Shown piece after piece: positions 16,001 through 24,480 of a stretch of 64,000 nt of DNA. The DNA comes from Streptomyces sp. 549. GTDB lineage: Bacteria; Actinomycetota; Actinomycetes; Streptomycetales; Streptomycetaceae. Within the stretch, counting starts at the first letter, position 1. Every line of letters begins with the position of its first letter. The translations under genes were made by a program, and so were the position numbers. The stretch is taken from NCBI RefSeq assembly GCF_030124175.1, contig NZ_JASKMT010000006.1, positions 124,001-188,000 of the forward strand. Direction: 5' to 3'. A model generated the notes under the pieces. That model was not told where the DNA came from. It ran no database searches and saw nothing but the letters and a program-made list of their open reading frames with translations.

Positions 16001-16109
16001 CCCCCCAGGTCATCGACTTCGACAGGGGGCAACAGTCATGCCGGGCCCGGAGGCCAGCGGCCCCATTGCAGGACCGCGAAAAACATAACGGGGGTGGCGC
16101 CGGGGACGG
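15830..16109. other. non-coding flank upstream of the IS110 transposase
   Basis: About 280 bp with no gene. It includes short inverted repeats such as CCGG..CCGG around 15920-15935. In IS110-group elements the region 5' of the recombinase carries the bridge RNA, so this is where to look; I cannot fold it reliably by eye. Confidence 0.4.
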
Positions 16110-16436
16110 TGACGTTGCCGGGGGCAGTTCACCCGTCGCCAGGTAGCGTCGACGGCCGCGTCCACGTGCGGGTTGCCGACGAGTGCGTAGACCTCGTGGT
16201 CGCCTGAGTCCTCGACGGTCAGCAGGTGGTGGCCGAGGCGTTCGGCCCATCGCGACACCGCCCGCGTAGTGGTCGAGCGGGTCGTCGTCGGCCTGGACGA
16301 CGAGGCCCACCGGGTAGCCCTTGCGCTCCACGACCGTCGGCTGCTCCAACGGCTGGAAGGTGCCGAACGCGCCGACCCACGGCTGGCTGCGCAGCACGCC
16401 GTAGCCGTAGGGGAAGCGGGCGCGGAACTCGCCCAT
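16110..16436 (-). pseudogene. Tap-like alpha/beta hydrolase C-terminal remnant
   Basis: Minus-strand pieces in three frames spell the C-terminal part of a secreted tripeptidyl-aminopeptidase-type hydrolase: TVVERKGYPVGLVVQADDDP then DHYAGGV in one frame, WAERLGHHLLTVEDSGDHEVYALVGNPHVDAAVDA in the next, and YLATGELP in a third. The His of the triad region (GHE-like SGDHEVY) is still seen. The catalytic Ser domain is missing. The IS110 element lies just downstream and the MBL gene start overlaps the other end. Confidence 0.6.
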
Positions 16437-17369
16437 GGGTGCGGTCGGTCGCACGGTCGCCGGCGGCGTGTACGCGTACGAGCAGCCGCCCGGCGGCTGG
16501 TGCGTCAGCAACGCGGGGCTGGTCGTGGGCGACGGCGCCGCCGTGGGCGGGGATCACCCGAACGGCCCTGCGGGCGTGCTGGTGGACACCGCGGCCACCG
16601 AGGCCAGGGCGCGGCGGCTGCGGCAGGAGGTGGAGCGGATCTGCCCCGGCGGGCCCGCCTTCGTGGTCAACACCCACTTCCACGGCGACCACACCTTCGG
16701 CCACGCCCAGTTCACGCCCCGCGCCCAGGTGGTCGCCGCCGCCGGGAGGCGGGCGGAGGCCGCCGAGGCCGGGCTCGGCCTGCGCGGGCTGTGGCCCGAC
16801 GCGGCGCGTGGGGGCGACACCCAGCTGACGCTGCCCGCGGTGACGTTCCGCGACCGGCTCACCCTGCACACCGGCGGGCTGCGGGTGGAACTGCTGGACC
16901 TGGGGCCCGCGCACACCGCGAACGACACCGTGGTGTGGGTGCCGGACCGCCGGGTCGTCTTCAACGGCGACCTGGTGTGGCCCGGTGTCACGCCGTACCT
17001 GCTGATGGGCTCGGTGACCGGTTCGCTACGGGCCCTGGACCGGCCCCGGGAGCTGGGCTGCGAGACGGTCGTGCCCGGGCACGGTCCGGTCGCGGGGCCG
17101 GAGCTGCTGGATCAGACTGAGTCCTACCTGCGATGGATCGAACGGCTGGCCGAGGAGGGCCACCGTTCCGGCCTCACCCGTTGGAGACGGCGCGGCGGGC
17201 CGAGCCGGGCGCCTTCGCCGAACTGCTCGACTCCGAGCGCCTGGTGGGCAATCTGCATCGCGCTTTCGCCGAACTGCGCGGTTTGCCACCAGGAGGGCGG
17301 ATCGATGTGTTCGGATCGTTCAAGGAGATGGTCGAGTTCCACGGCGGTCTTCCGGACTGCTGTGCCTGA
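16435..17369 (+). pseudogene. MBL-fold metallohydrolase, frameshifted near its C-terminus
   Basis: From ATG 16435 the protein has the metallo-beta-lactamase motif THFHGDHTFGH, further metal ligands (FNGDLVWPG; VVPGHGPV) and an LDLGPAHTANDTVVWVPDRRVV strand. After GHRSGLT the frame changes. The matching continuation (LETARRAEPGAFAELLDSERLVGNLHRAFAELRG..) is in the next frame and stops at 17369. One C missing at 17177-17179 explains it; repaired length would be about 311 aa. The metal site precedes the break, so the fold core is encoded intact. A 66-aa peptide gene follows by 22 bases in the same direction. Likely a hydrolase of the cyclase/glyoxalase-II type; substrate unknown. Confidence 0.8.
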
Positions 17370-17391
17370 ACACGAACAAGGGAGTTGACCT

Positions 17392-17592
17392 GTGAGCACC
17401 CCCGTGAAGGAACACCGCGAGCCCCCCGAAGCGACCAGCCCGTCGGAGCACATCCCCGCCGACCGGCTCAGGGAGCTGTTCGCCGCGCCGTCCGCGGCTG
17501 CCCCAGCACTGCCGCTCGGCGGCCCGGCCCTGCTGCTGGCCGGGGAGGACGACGACGGCCTGGAGCCGCACATCTGGCGGGGCATCGACTGA
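17392..17592 (+). CDS. 66-aa acidic peptide, possible RiPP-type precursor
   Basis: GTG at 17392 has AAGGGAG seven bases upstream and begins 22 bases after the MBL gene, so the pair forms an operon closed by a very strong terminator 5 bases after the stop. The peptide has a polar N-terminus, a short amphipathic helix (ADRLRELFAAP), an Ala/Pro/Leu-rich linker, and a distinct end (AGEDDDGLEPHIWRGID). A helix resembling a leader-binding segment followed by an acidic link and a compact tail is what ribosomal peptide precursors look like, but I do not recognise a family and no modifying radical-SAM, LanB/M or cyclase gene is adjacent. It may instead be a small partner of the MBL protein. Confidence 0.55.
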   Translation: MSTPVKEHREPPEATSPSEHIPADRLRELFAAPSAAAPALPLGGPALLLAGEDDDGLEPHIWRGID

Positions 17593-17597
17593 CGTGT

Positions 17598-17648
17598 CGG
17601 GTGCCCCCTCCCCCCGGCGGCCCGTCCGCCGGGGGGAGGGGGCACCCG
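17598..17648. terminator. 23-bp perfect stem terminator
   Basis: Arms 17598-17620 and 17626-17648 are exact complements around the 5-nt loop CCCGT. It closes the MBL/peptide operon and can also stop transcription from the opposite side. Confidence 0.85.
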
Positions 17649-17737
17649 AACCACCCCCCGGACCGCGGACCCCGGACCCCGGACCCCGGAACACAACGCG
17701 CCACCCGCACACGGCGCGCCACCCGAACGGCGCAGTA

Positions 17738-17770
17738 CCGCGGCGGGACCTCCCTGGGGTCCCGCCGCGG
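17738..17770. terminator. 13-bp perfect stem terminator of the SnoaL-like gene
   Basis: CCGCGGCGGGACC (17738-17750) pairs exactly with 17758-17770 around a 7-nt loop. It lies 12 bases after the stop of the minus-strand SnoaL-like gene. Between the two terminators lie short CGGACCC direct repeats (about 17660-17690). Confidence 0.75.
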
Positions 17771-17782
17771 TCGCCGTGCGGT

Positions 17783-18263
17783 TCAGCTGTCGTCGCCTGG
17801 GGTGTCCCGGTGGATGATCCGCTCCCGGGTGAGCAGTCGGCCGTCGACGCGGACCAGGGTGTCCTCCACGACGAACGTCGGCTCGAAGGTGACGTCGCCC
17901 TCCCGGTCGGTACGGCTGACCAGCGAGCAGGACGACACCGCCGGCGCACCCTCGGGGCCGGGCTCGATCAGCAGGTGGTCGAACCAGTGCCGCACCGCGA
18001 TGCCGCGGTAGCGGGACAGTGCCTTCCGCATGCCCGCGACCATGGCGTCCCGCCCCTCGGTGCGCACGCCGTTGGGGTGGACGACCACGCCCGTCGGGGG
18101 TGAACGTGTCGGCGAACCCCTCGATGTCCAGCGCGTCCACCCGGCGCATCTGCACCGCGTAGTAGGTGCGCACCTCCGCGCAGAGGTCGCCCGAGACGGG
18201 CGGCGGCACGGTCGCACCACCGGTGACGGGGGTGCTGGAGACTTCCTGGAGGGCCTGCGGCAC
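17783..18263 (-). pseudogene. SnoaL/NTF2-like protein with a one-base insertion
   Basis: GTG at 18263, preceded by GAAGGGAG, opens a SnoaL-like (NTF2 fold) protein: LCAEVRTYYAVQMRRVDALDIEGFADTFTPDG. The frame then fails. The continuation VVVHPNGVRTEGRDAMVAGMRKAL..HWFDHLLIEP.. to the stop at 17783 is in the neighbouring frame. One extra C in the run at 18090-18092 explains the break; repaired, it would be about 159 aa. Such proteins are polyketide cyclases, ring hydroxylase subunits or small isomerases. It faces the MBL/peptide operon. Real or a base-calling artefact. Confidence 0.75.
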
Positions 18264-18725
18264 GGACTCCCTTCACCGTCCGGCCCCTCGCCGGGCCGGC
18301 GGCACGTGACGCGGCCCTCGTCGCCGGGCCCGGCGCAGGCCCGCTGGAGCCGCGCTCCAGCCGCCACGGGCGTGCGGCTCGCGGCGGGACCGGCTCGTGG
18401 CGGAACGGTTCACTCCGCTGCGCGCACATCTCTTTGATCACATTCGCCCCAACAATTCCGACCATCAGGAGAAAACACCACGTATCATTCTTGCGATCAT
18501 GTGAGGTAGTCCGAGAAGCTGACCGGCAGTCATCGGACCGGCACGCGCCTGACAGGGGAGATCAAGAGCGGCGGCACCGGAACCGGAAGACACCGCCCCA
18601 TGTCTGTAGAGGAAGCGGCGGCGCACCCGCCGCGCCCGATTCACCCCGATCAGGCTGATACGGGGGCCACGGACGCGGGATCAGAACGAGGGCACGCAGA
18701 GCACTGCGTGTGGGGGGATGGATAG
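18264..18725. other. 462-bp divergent promoter region of SnoaL-like gene and cslA
   Basis: No gene. It must hold the promoters for the minus-strand SnoaL-like gene and for cslA. An A/T-richer patch at 18430-18510, unusual here, is the likely promoter zone. I see no recognisable riboswitch. Confidence 0.45.
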
Positions 18726-20723
18726 ATGACGTCGGCACCACGCCCGGATCGGCCGCGTGACAACGACGACCCGTCGATGACCACCAAGCTGCGCATACCC
18801 CGGCAGCACCGCACCGGTGGCTCGGACACCCTGGGTCGGGGCGTGCGCTGGCCGCGCAAGGCGCCGCCGCGCTACGACTACGAGCACTACAGCCGGCTCG
18901 CCGGCCCGCTCACCCAGCCCGACCCGAACAAGCCCTACCGCGTCAAGTACCGCAGCCTGATCGGCGACGAGCCGCACCGCATCCGTGCGGCCCTGCTGCT
19001 GGCCGCCGCCCCCCTGGTGTCGCTGGGCCTGTTCCTGTGGCTGATGCAGCCCCAGCACTGGACCGAGCGCGACGAGGGCTCCGTCTCCGACCTGGTGCTC
19101 AAGCTCGACATCGTCATGCTGGTCGCGATCGGCCTCATCGAGCTGTTCCGCACCCTGAACGTGCTGTCCAACTCGCACGCCACCCTGGTCGCCCGCGACC
19201 CGGTCCCGGTGGTGCCCGAGTCCGGCACCCGCGTCGCCTTCCTCACCTCCTTCGTGCCCGGCAAGGAACCCATCGAGATGGTCACCAAGACCCTCGAGGC
19301 GGCCGTGAAGATCCGGCACCGCGGCACCATGCACGTGTGGCTGCTCGACGAGGGCGACGACCCGGAGGTCAAGGAGGTCTGCCGCCGTCTGGGCGTGCAC
19401 CACTTCAGCCGCAAGGGCGTCGCGAAGTGGAACACCGCCAAGGGTGCGTTCCGGGCCAAGACCAAGCACGGCAACTACAACGCGTGGCTGGACGCCCACG
19501 GCGACAACTACGACTTCTTCGCCGGTGTCGACACCGACCACATCCCGCTGCCGAACTACCTCGAGCGCATGCTGGGCTACTTCCGCGACCCGAACATCGG
19601 CTTCGTGATCGGCCCGCAGGTCTACGGCAACTACGACAACTTCGTCACCAAGGCCGCCGAGAGCCAGCAGTTCCTGTTCCACGCACTGATCCAGCGCGCC
19701 GGCAACTTCTACGGCGCGCCGATGTTCGTCGGTACCAGCAACGCCGTCCGCATCTCCGCGATCAAGCAGATCGGCGGCCTGTACGACTCCATCACGGAGG
19801 ACATGGCCACCGGCTTCGAGATCCACCGCACCCGCAACCCCGCCACCGGCAAGAAGTGGCGCTCGGTGTACACGCCGGACGTGCTGGCCGTCGGTGAGGG
19901 CCCCAACGCCTGGACCGACTTCTTCACCCAGCAACTCCGCTGGTCCCGCGGCACCTTCGAGACGATCATCGGGCAGTACTGGAAGGGCTGGTACTCGCTC
20001 CCCGTGGGCAAGCTCTTCAACTACACCATGATGATCATCTTCTATCCGATCTCGGCGCTGAACTGGATCCTGGCCGCGCTCAGCTGCGCCCTCTTCCTGG
20101 GCCTGGGGGCCTCGGGTGTGCAGATCGACCCGGTCATCTGGATGATGCTCTACGGCAACGCCTCGGCGCTCCAGGTCGGCCTGTACATCTGGAACCGCCG
20201 CCACAACGTCTCGCCGCACGAGCCGGAGGGCTCCGGCGGACTCGCCGGCATGCTGATGTCGGCGCTGTCCGCGCCCATCTACGCCCGGTCGCTGCTGGAC
20301 GCCGTGCTGCGCCGCAAGAGCAAGTTCGTGGTCACGCCCAAGGGCGACTCGGCCAGCCCGGACACGCTCTTCGGCACGTTCCGCATCCACCTGTTCTTCA
20401 TCGCCGTCTTCGGCGGATCGCTGATCGGCTCGTTCTTCCTCGGCCACGACCACCCCGCGATGATCACCTGGGCCTCGCTGGCCCTGCTGATCACGGCGGC
20501 GCCGATCATCGGCTGGCAGGTGACCGTGCGGGCCGAGAAGAAGCGCCGCAGGCAGCAGCGGCGGTCCGCACGGGCCAGGCCGGAGCAGCCCGCAGCCGAG
20601 CCCGCCCCGCAACCGGACCCGTCCGCCCCGGCGCACACCGCAGCCGCGGACACCGGCTGGCCGACCGCCCCGGACCGGACGATGCCCATGGACCTCGGGC
20701 AGCGCCCCACCCACCAGCCGTGA
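18726..20723 (+). CDS. cslA: cellulose synthase-like family 2 glycosyltransferase CslA
   Basis: A 665-aa membrane glycosyltransferase that makes a beta-glucan at hyphal tips in Streptomyces, needed for tip growth and aerial hyphae. After a polar 75-residue start there are two membrane spans (about 85-140: ALLLAAAPLVSLGLFLWLM; LDIVMLVAIGLIELF). The GT-A domain has the DxD at 269-271 (GVDTDH), a TED (SITEDM) and the Q-x-x-RW motif (QQLRWSRGTFE, near 403). Further C-terminal spans follow (FNYTMMIIFYPISALNWIL and after). The tail is Pro/Ala-rich. glxA follows 103 bases later in the same direction and convergent cslZ follows that, the standard cslA-glxA-cslZ locus. ATG at 18726 is taken as start; GGGGGGATGG lies just before. 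Confidence 0.95.
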   Translation: MTSAPRPDRPRDNDDPSMTTKLRIPRQHRTGGSDTLGRGVRWPRKAPPRYDYEHYSRLAGPLTQPDPNKPYRVKYRSLIGDEPHRIRAALLLAAAPLVSLGLFLWLMQPQHWTERDEGSVSDLVLKLDIVMLVAIGLIELFRTLNVLSNSHATLVARDPVPVVPESGTRVAFLTSFVPGKEPIEMVTKTLEAAVKIRHRGTMHVWLLDEGDDPEVKEVCRRLGVHHFSRKGVAKWNTAKGAFRAKTKHGNYNAWLDAHGDNYDFFAGVDTDHIPLPNYLERMLGYFRDPNIGFVIGPQVYGNYDNFVTKAAESQQFLFHALIQRAGNFYGAPMFVGTSNAVRISAIKQIGGLYDSITEDMATGFEIHRTRNPATGKKWRSVYTPDVLAVGEGPNAWTDFFTQQLRWSRGTFETIIGQYWKGWYSLPVGKLFNYTMMIIFYPISALNWILAALSCALFLGLGASGVQIDPVIWMMLYGNASALQVGLYIWNRRHNVSPHEPEGSGGLAGMLMSALSAPIYARSLLDAVLRRKSKFVVTPKGDSASPDTLFGTFRIHLFFIAVFGGSLIGSFFLGHDHPAMITWASLALLITAAPIIGWQVTVRAEKKRRRQQRRSARARPEQPAAEPAPQPDPSAPAHTAAADTGWPTAPDRTMPMDLGQRPTHQP

Positions 20724-20826
20724 CCTGCCGCGGGGAGCGCGCCGCTGACGGCCGCTCCCCGCGTGCGCAGGCCGTCGAAGAACCACCTCCCCGGACGACA
20801 TCCGGGAGATGCACAGGAGTGAACCG

Positions 20827-22782
20827 GTGAACTACCGACCCAGCCGTCGCGCCAAACGCATCGGCATCGCGAGCGCGGCGCTGCTCGTGGTGGCGGGTAT
20901 GAACGCTCCCTGGCTGATCCGCTTCAGCACCGAGCAGTTCAACCAGTACAACATCAACCGCGCCGGCTACAAGGCCGAGAACGGCCTGTGGCAGGTCCTG
21001 GACGTGCCGGCGAAGTACCGGGTCAACACCATCCACGCCGCGCTGCTGCACACCGGCAAGGTGCTGCTGGTCGCCGGGTCGGGCAACGACGCCGAGCAGT
21101 TCAAGGCGAAGACCTTCCGCAGCGTGCTGTGGGACCCGGAGAAGAACACCTACAAGAACATTCCGACGCCCAAGGACATGTTCTGCTCCGGCCACACCCA
21201 GCTGCCCGACGGCAAGCTGCTGATCGCCGGCGGCACCCAGCGGTACGAGACGCTGGAGGGCGACGTCGAGAAGGCCGGCGGCCTGATGATCGTCTCCAAC
21301 GAGAACCCCGACAAGCCGATGACCCTGCCCGAGGGGACCCGCTTCAAGGGCAACAAGAGCGGCAAGTCCTTCGTCACCCAGAAGTCGCTGCTGCTGCCGC
21401 GTGCCAAGAAGGACATCGACCCGGTGACCGGTGAGGCCGAGGTCACCGCCAGCCAGTCCCGGATCTACGTCGAGGCGAAGCACAAGGGCAAGAAGCACGC
21501 CACCGGCGACACCGAGCAGTACAGCGTCGTCGGGCTCAGCAGCCAGGACAGCAAGAACGTCTACGGCATCGCCAACAAGCTGTCCTTCGACAAGAAGGAC
21601 TTCCAGGGCATCAACGAGGCGTACGAGTTCGACCCCGTGGCGGAGAAGTACCTGCCGGTCGACCCGATGGAGGACGCCCGCTGGTACCCGACGCTGACCA
21701 CTCTGGAGGACGGCCGGGTCCTCACCGTCTCCGGACTCGACGACATCGGTGAGGTGTCCGAGAAGGTCGAGATCTACGACCCGAAGACCAAGAAGTGGCA
21801 GACGCTGCCCAAGCAGCGCTACTTCCCCACCTACCCGGCGATGTTCCTGGCCGGCAAGGACCGGCTGTTCTACTCCGGGACCAGCTCCGGCTACGGCCCC
21901 GCCGAGGAGGGCCGCACGCCCGGCCTGTGGGACTGGAAGACGGACCGCTTCACGAAGATCAAGGGCCTCAGCGACCCGGACGCGCTGGAGACGGCGATGG
22001 CCGTGCTGCTGCCGCCCGCGCAGAACCAGCGCTACATGGTGCTCGGAGGCGGCGGCATCGGCGAGAGCCGCAAGGTGACCGACAAGACCCGCATCGTCGA
22101 CCTGACCGAGAACACACCGCGCTTCAAGGACGGGCCGAAGCTGTACGCGCCGGTCCGCTACCCGAGCAGCGTCATCCTGCCCGACGACTCGGTGCTCACC
22201 ACCAACGGCTCCGGCGGCTACCGCGGCTGGAGCGACAGCAACGTACTGAAGGCCGAGCTGTACGACGCCCGCAGCAACACCTCGCGCCCGGTCGCCGATC
22301 CCCTGATCGGCCGGAACTACCACTCCGGCGCGCTGCTGCTGCCCGACGGCAAGGTGATGACGTTCGGCTCCGACTCGCTGTTCGACGACGAGGCCAACAC
22401 CAAGCCGGGTGAGTTCGAGCAGCAGATCGACATCTGGTCGCCGCCCTACCTGTTCCGCGACGAGCGCCCCGAACTGCACGACGACGGCGAGAAGCCGCAG
22501 GTCGTCGAGCTCGGCGGCACCGCGGAGTTCCGCACCGCTGACGCCGCGAAGGTGAAGCAGGTCCGGCTGATCCGGCCCAGCTCCTTCACCCACGTCACCA
22601 ACATCGAGCAGCGGTCCGTCGCGCTGGAGTTCGAGACCACCGACGACGGCATCGAGGTCACCCTGCCGAAGGACCCGACGCTGGTGCCGCCCGGCTACTA
22701 CATGGTGAACGCCGTCGACGGCGAGGGCACCCCGTCACAGGCGGTGTGGGTCCACGTCCCCGTGGACGCGTCCCTCGGCTGA
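20827..22782 (+). CDS. glxA: GlxA, galactose oxidase-like copper radical oxidase
   Basis: A 651-aa membrane-anchored mononuclear copper oxidase that works with CslA in forming the tip glycan. The N-terminal anchor is at about 12-30 (GIASAALLVVAGMNAPWLI). The redox site is visible: Cys120 (DMFCSGH) to be thioether-linked to Tyr287 in RWYPTL, with Trp286 stacked on it, and His499 (NYHSG) and His589 (SFTHVTN) as copper ligands. Kelch-like repeats (LPDGKLLIAGG; LEDGRVLTVSG; LPDGKVMTFGS) make the propeller. GTG at 20827 is preferred over ATG 20809 because AGGAG sits seven bases before it. A 24-bp stem terminator follows the stop. Confidence 0.95.
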   Translation: MNYRPSRRAKRIGIASAALLVVAGMNAPWLIRFSTEQFNQYNINRAGYKAENGLWQVLDVPAKYRVNTIHAALLHTGKVLLVAGSGNDAEQFKAKTFRSVLWDPEKNTYKNIPTPKDMFCSGHTQLPDGKLLIAGGTQRYETLEGDVEKAGGLMIVSNENPDKPMTLPEGTRFKGNKSGKSFVTQKSLLLPRAKKDIDPVTGEAEVTASQSRIYVEAKHKGKKHATGDTEQYSVVGLSSQDSKNVYGIANKLSFDKKDFQGINEAYEFDPVAEKYLPVDPMEDARWYPTLTTLEDGRVLTVSGLDDIGEVSEKVEIYDPKTKKWQTLPKQRYFPTYPAMFLAGKDRLFYSGTSSGYGPAEEGRTPGLWDWKTDRFTKIKGLSDPDALETAMAVLLPPAQNQRYMVLGGGGIGESRKVTDKTRIVDLTENTPRFKDGPKLYAPVRYPSSVILPDDSVLTTNGSGGYRGWSDSNVLKAELYDARSNTSRPVADPLIGRNYHSGALLLPDGKVMTFGSDSLFDDEANTKPGEFEQQIDIWSPPYLFRDERPELHDDGEKPQVVELGGTAEFRTADAAKVKQVRLIRPSSFTHVTNIEQRSVALEFETTDDGIEVTLPKDPTLVPPGYYMVNAVDGEGTPSQAVWVHVPVDASLG

Positions 22783-22797
22783 CCTGGCGGACGCACA

Positions 22798-22851
22798 GAA
22801 CGCCGGTGGGGGCCGGCAGCCGAGGTGGGCTGCCGGCCCCCACCGGCGTTC
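22798..22851. terminator. 24-bp perfect stem, bidirectional terminator
   Basis: Arms 22798-22821 and 22828-22851 match exactly around the loop GAGGTG. It lies between the convergent glxA and cslZ genes and serves both. Confidence 0.9.
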
Positions 22852-22880
22852 ACGGGAGAAGCGGCGACGGACGTGCGGGC

Positions 22881-23939
22881 TCAGCCCGCCTCGGCGTTGC
22901 GGGCCAGTTCCAGGGCGTAGTCGTGGAACCACTCGCCGGCCTCCGGGCCGCTCTTGCAGGTGCCGTCGGACTCACCGGGGCGCTTGATCCAGGCGAAGGC
23001 GTCGGCGCGTTCCTCACCGGTGTCCGTCGTCGGTGCCTGGCCCAGCGCCCGCCCCGGCGGGTTGCACCAGGCCTCCGCGTCCTCGTCGCCCTCCATCGGG
23101 CCGTTGCCGTTGCGGCTGGTGTCGACCAGGTAGTTCTTGCCGCCGACCATCGAGGACAGCCTGTTGCCGTACTCGACGTTCTCCTCGGTCGTCTGGTAGT
23201 TGGACACGTTGAGCGAGAAGCCATCGGCCTTGTCGATCCCGGCGCGCTTGAGCGGCTCGACCATGCGGCCGGCGTCGCGGATCCAGTGCGGGTTGCCGGC
23301 GTCGAGGTAGACCTTCGTCGCGGGCAGCTTCTTCAGCTCCGTGACGGCCTCGTTCATGAGCGTGTACTGCTCGGCGTGCTTGGCCTCCGGCACGCAGCCC
23401 GGCTCCAGGATGTGCGGCAGCGCGTCCGGCTCGATCACCAGCCACGCCTCGCGGTCCCCGATGCCCTTGACCACCTTGCCCAGCCAGTCCCGGTAGGCGG
23501 CGCCGTCCTTCGCTCCGCCCTGCGAGTACTGTCCGCAGTCGCGGTGCGGGATGTTGTAGAGCACCATCAGGGCGGGCACGCCCTGCTTCGCGGCGGCCTC
23601 GGTCGCCCGGCGGGCGTCGCCCTCCGGGTCGTCGGTGCCGATCCACTCGCCGACGGGCTGCTCGGCGATCTTCTCGATGAGGGCCGCTTCCTGCTTCTTG
23701 CCGTTCCCGCGTACCTCGTCCAGGGCCTTGGCGGACTTGTTCTCGGGGTTCACCCAGAACGGCGCCCCGGCCCGCTCGGGCCGGTCGCTGGGTCCGTTGC
23801 CGCCCGTGCCGCCCTCCGGTTCGGACGACGAACAGCCGGCGAGAACCACCATGGCGGCGGCTGCCGCCCCACCGGCGAGGACGCCGGGTCGAACGGTGCG
23901 GTGCGTGCGGTGCGTGCGGCCGGCGTCAGTGCCGTACAT
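22881..23939 (-). CDS. cslZ: CslZ, lipoprotein GH6 endoglucanase
   Basis: A 352-aa glycoside hydrolase family 6 protein. It starts at ATG 23939, with AAGGGGGAG just upstream, and has a lipoprotein signal ending in LAGC, so it is anchored outside the membrane. The GH6 core shows the substrate-tunnel segments VLYNIPHRDCGQYSQGG, the catalytic-acid region VIEPDALPHI, YLDAGNPHWI, SLNVSNYQTTEENVEYG, VDTSRNGNGP and the end WIKRPGESDGTC. It is encoded opposite cslA-glxA and probably trims or releases the glucan they make. The much longer open frame upstream of 23939 has no protein-like sequence. Confidence 0.93.
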   Translation of the reverse strand: MYGTDAGRTHRTHRTVRPGVLAGGAAAAAMVVLAGCSSSEPEGGTGGNGPSDRPERAGAPFWVNPENKSAKALDEVRGNGKKQEAALIEKIAEQPVGEWIGTDDPEGDARRATEAAAKQGVPALMVLYNIPHRDCGQYSQGGAKDGAAYRDWLGKVVKGIGDREAWLVIEPDALPHILEPGCVPEAKHAEQYTLMNEAVTELKKLPATKVYLDAGNPHWIRDAGRMVEPLKRAGIDKADGFSLNVSNYQTTEENVEYGNRLSSMVGGKNYLVDTSRNGNGPMEGDEDAEAWCNPPGRALGQAPTTDTGEERADAFAWIKRPGESDGTCKSGPEAGEWFHDYALELARNAEAG

Positions 23940-24084
23940 CCACTCCCCCTTGGATACGGAGCTAACCGGTCGCCCCCATCGTGGCACATTGACAGCCCCC
24001 GCGCGGTGCTGGGACCCTCCTTCCGACGCCCTCCGGGCCCCCGGCGACAGCTTCGGACACCTATCCGGGCACAGGCCGTCACAC

Positions 24085-24215
24085 ATGTTCATATCGCGGC
24101 GACGACACCCAGGAACCCGGTGCGAACCCGGGACGGTCCCGCCACTGTGACCCCGCCCTCGCGGGGGAGTCAGGAACTGGGGCGTCGCCTTTGCGCTGAT
24201 CGGGGCGTGGAAACC
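24085..24215 (+). promoter_or_regulatory. cobalamin (B12) riboswitch
   Basis: The leader of cbtB has the conserved core: GGAACCCGGTGCGAACCCGG, then GGGACGGTCCCGCCACTGTGA, and GGGGAGTCAGGAACTG. This is the class that binds adenosylcobalamin and shuts off cobalt/B12 genes when the vitamin is plentiful. The genes behind it, a cobalt transporter pair, agree. The stretch up to the start codon (GGGGCGTGGAAACCCCGAG) could form the sequestering or terminating hairpin. Confidence 0.93.
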
Positions 24216-24235
24216 CCGAGAAGGAGGCTGACGAG

Positions 24236-24463
24236 TTGTCCCTGCACTCCGGCACCACTCACTCCGGCACCACGGCACTGCCCTCGGCCGACGCCACTCA
24301 CCGCGCCCGCGACTGGGCGATCATGGCGGCGGCGGTGGTGATCTCCCTCATCGCGCTCTACGCCGTCTTCATGGACAACGGCCATGTCATCGCCGCGACA
24401 GGCGAGTACCTGCACGAGTTCTCCCACGACGGACGGCACCTCTTCGGCGCCCCCTGCCACTGA
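24236..24463 (+). CDS. cbtB: cobalt transporter subunit CbtB
   Basis: 75 aa from TTG at 24236 with AAGGAGG nine bases upstream. One membrane span (DWAIMAAAVVISLIALYAVF) is followed by a His-containing periplasmic tail (HVIAATGEYLHEFSHDGRHLFGAPCH), the CbtB pattern that captures cobalt ions. cbtA follows 17 bases later. Expression should fall with B12 through the riboswitch upstream. Confidence 0.93.
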   Translation: MSLHSGTTHSGTTALPSADATHRARDWAIMAAAVVISLIALYAVFMDNGHVIAATGEYLHEFSHDGRHLFGAPCH

Positions 24464-24480
24464 TCGGGGCCGTTTCCGCC

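Noticed and set aside
18681..22593. Two long minus-strand frames opposite cslA and glxA
   Set aside because: They mirror the strongly conserved plus-strand genes and have no recognisable domain.
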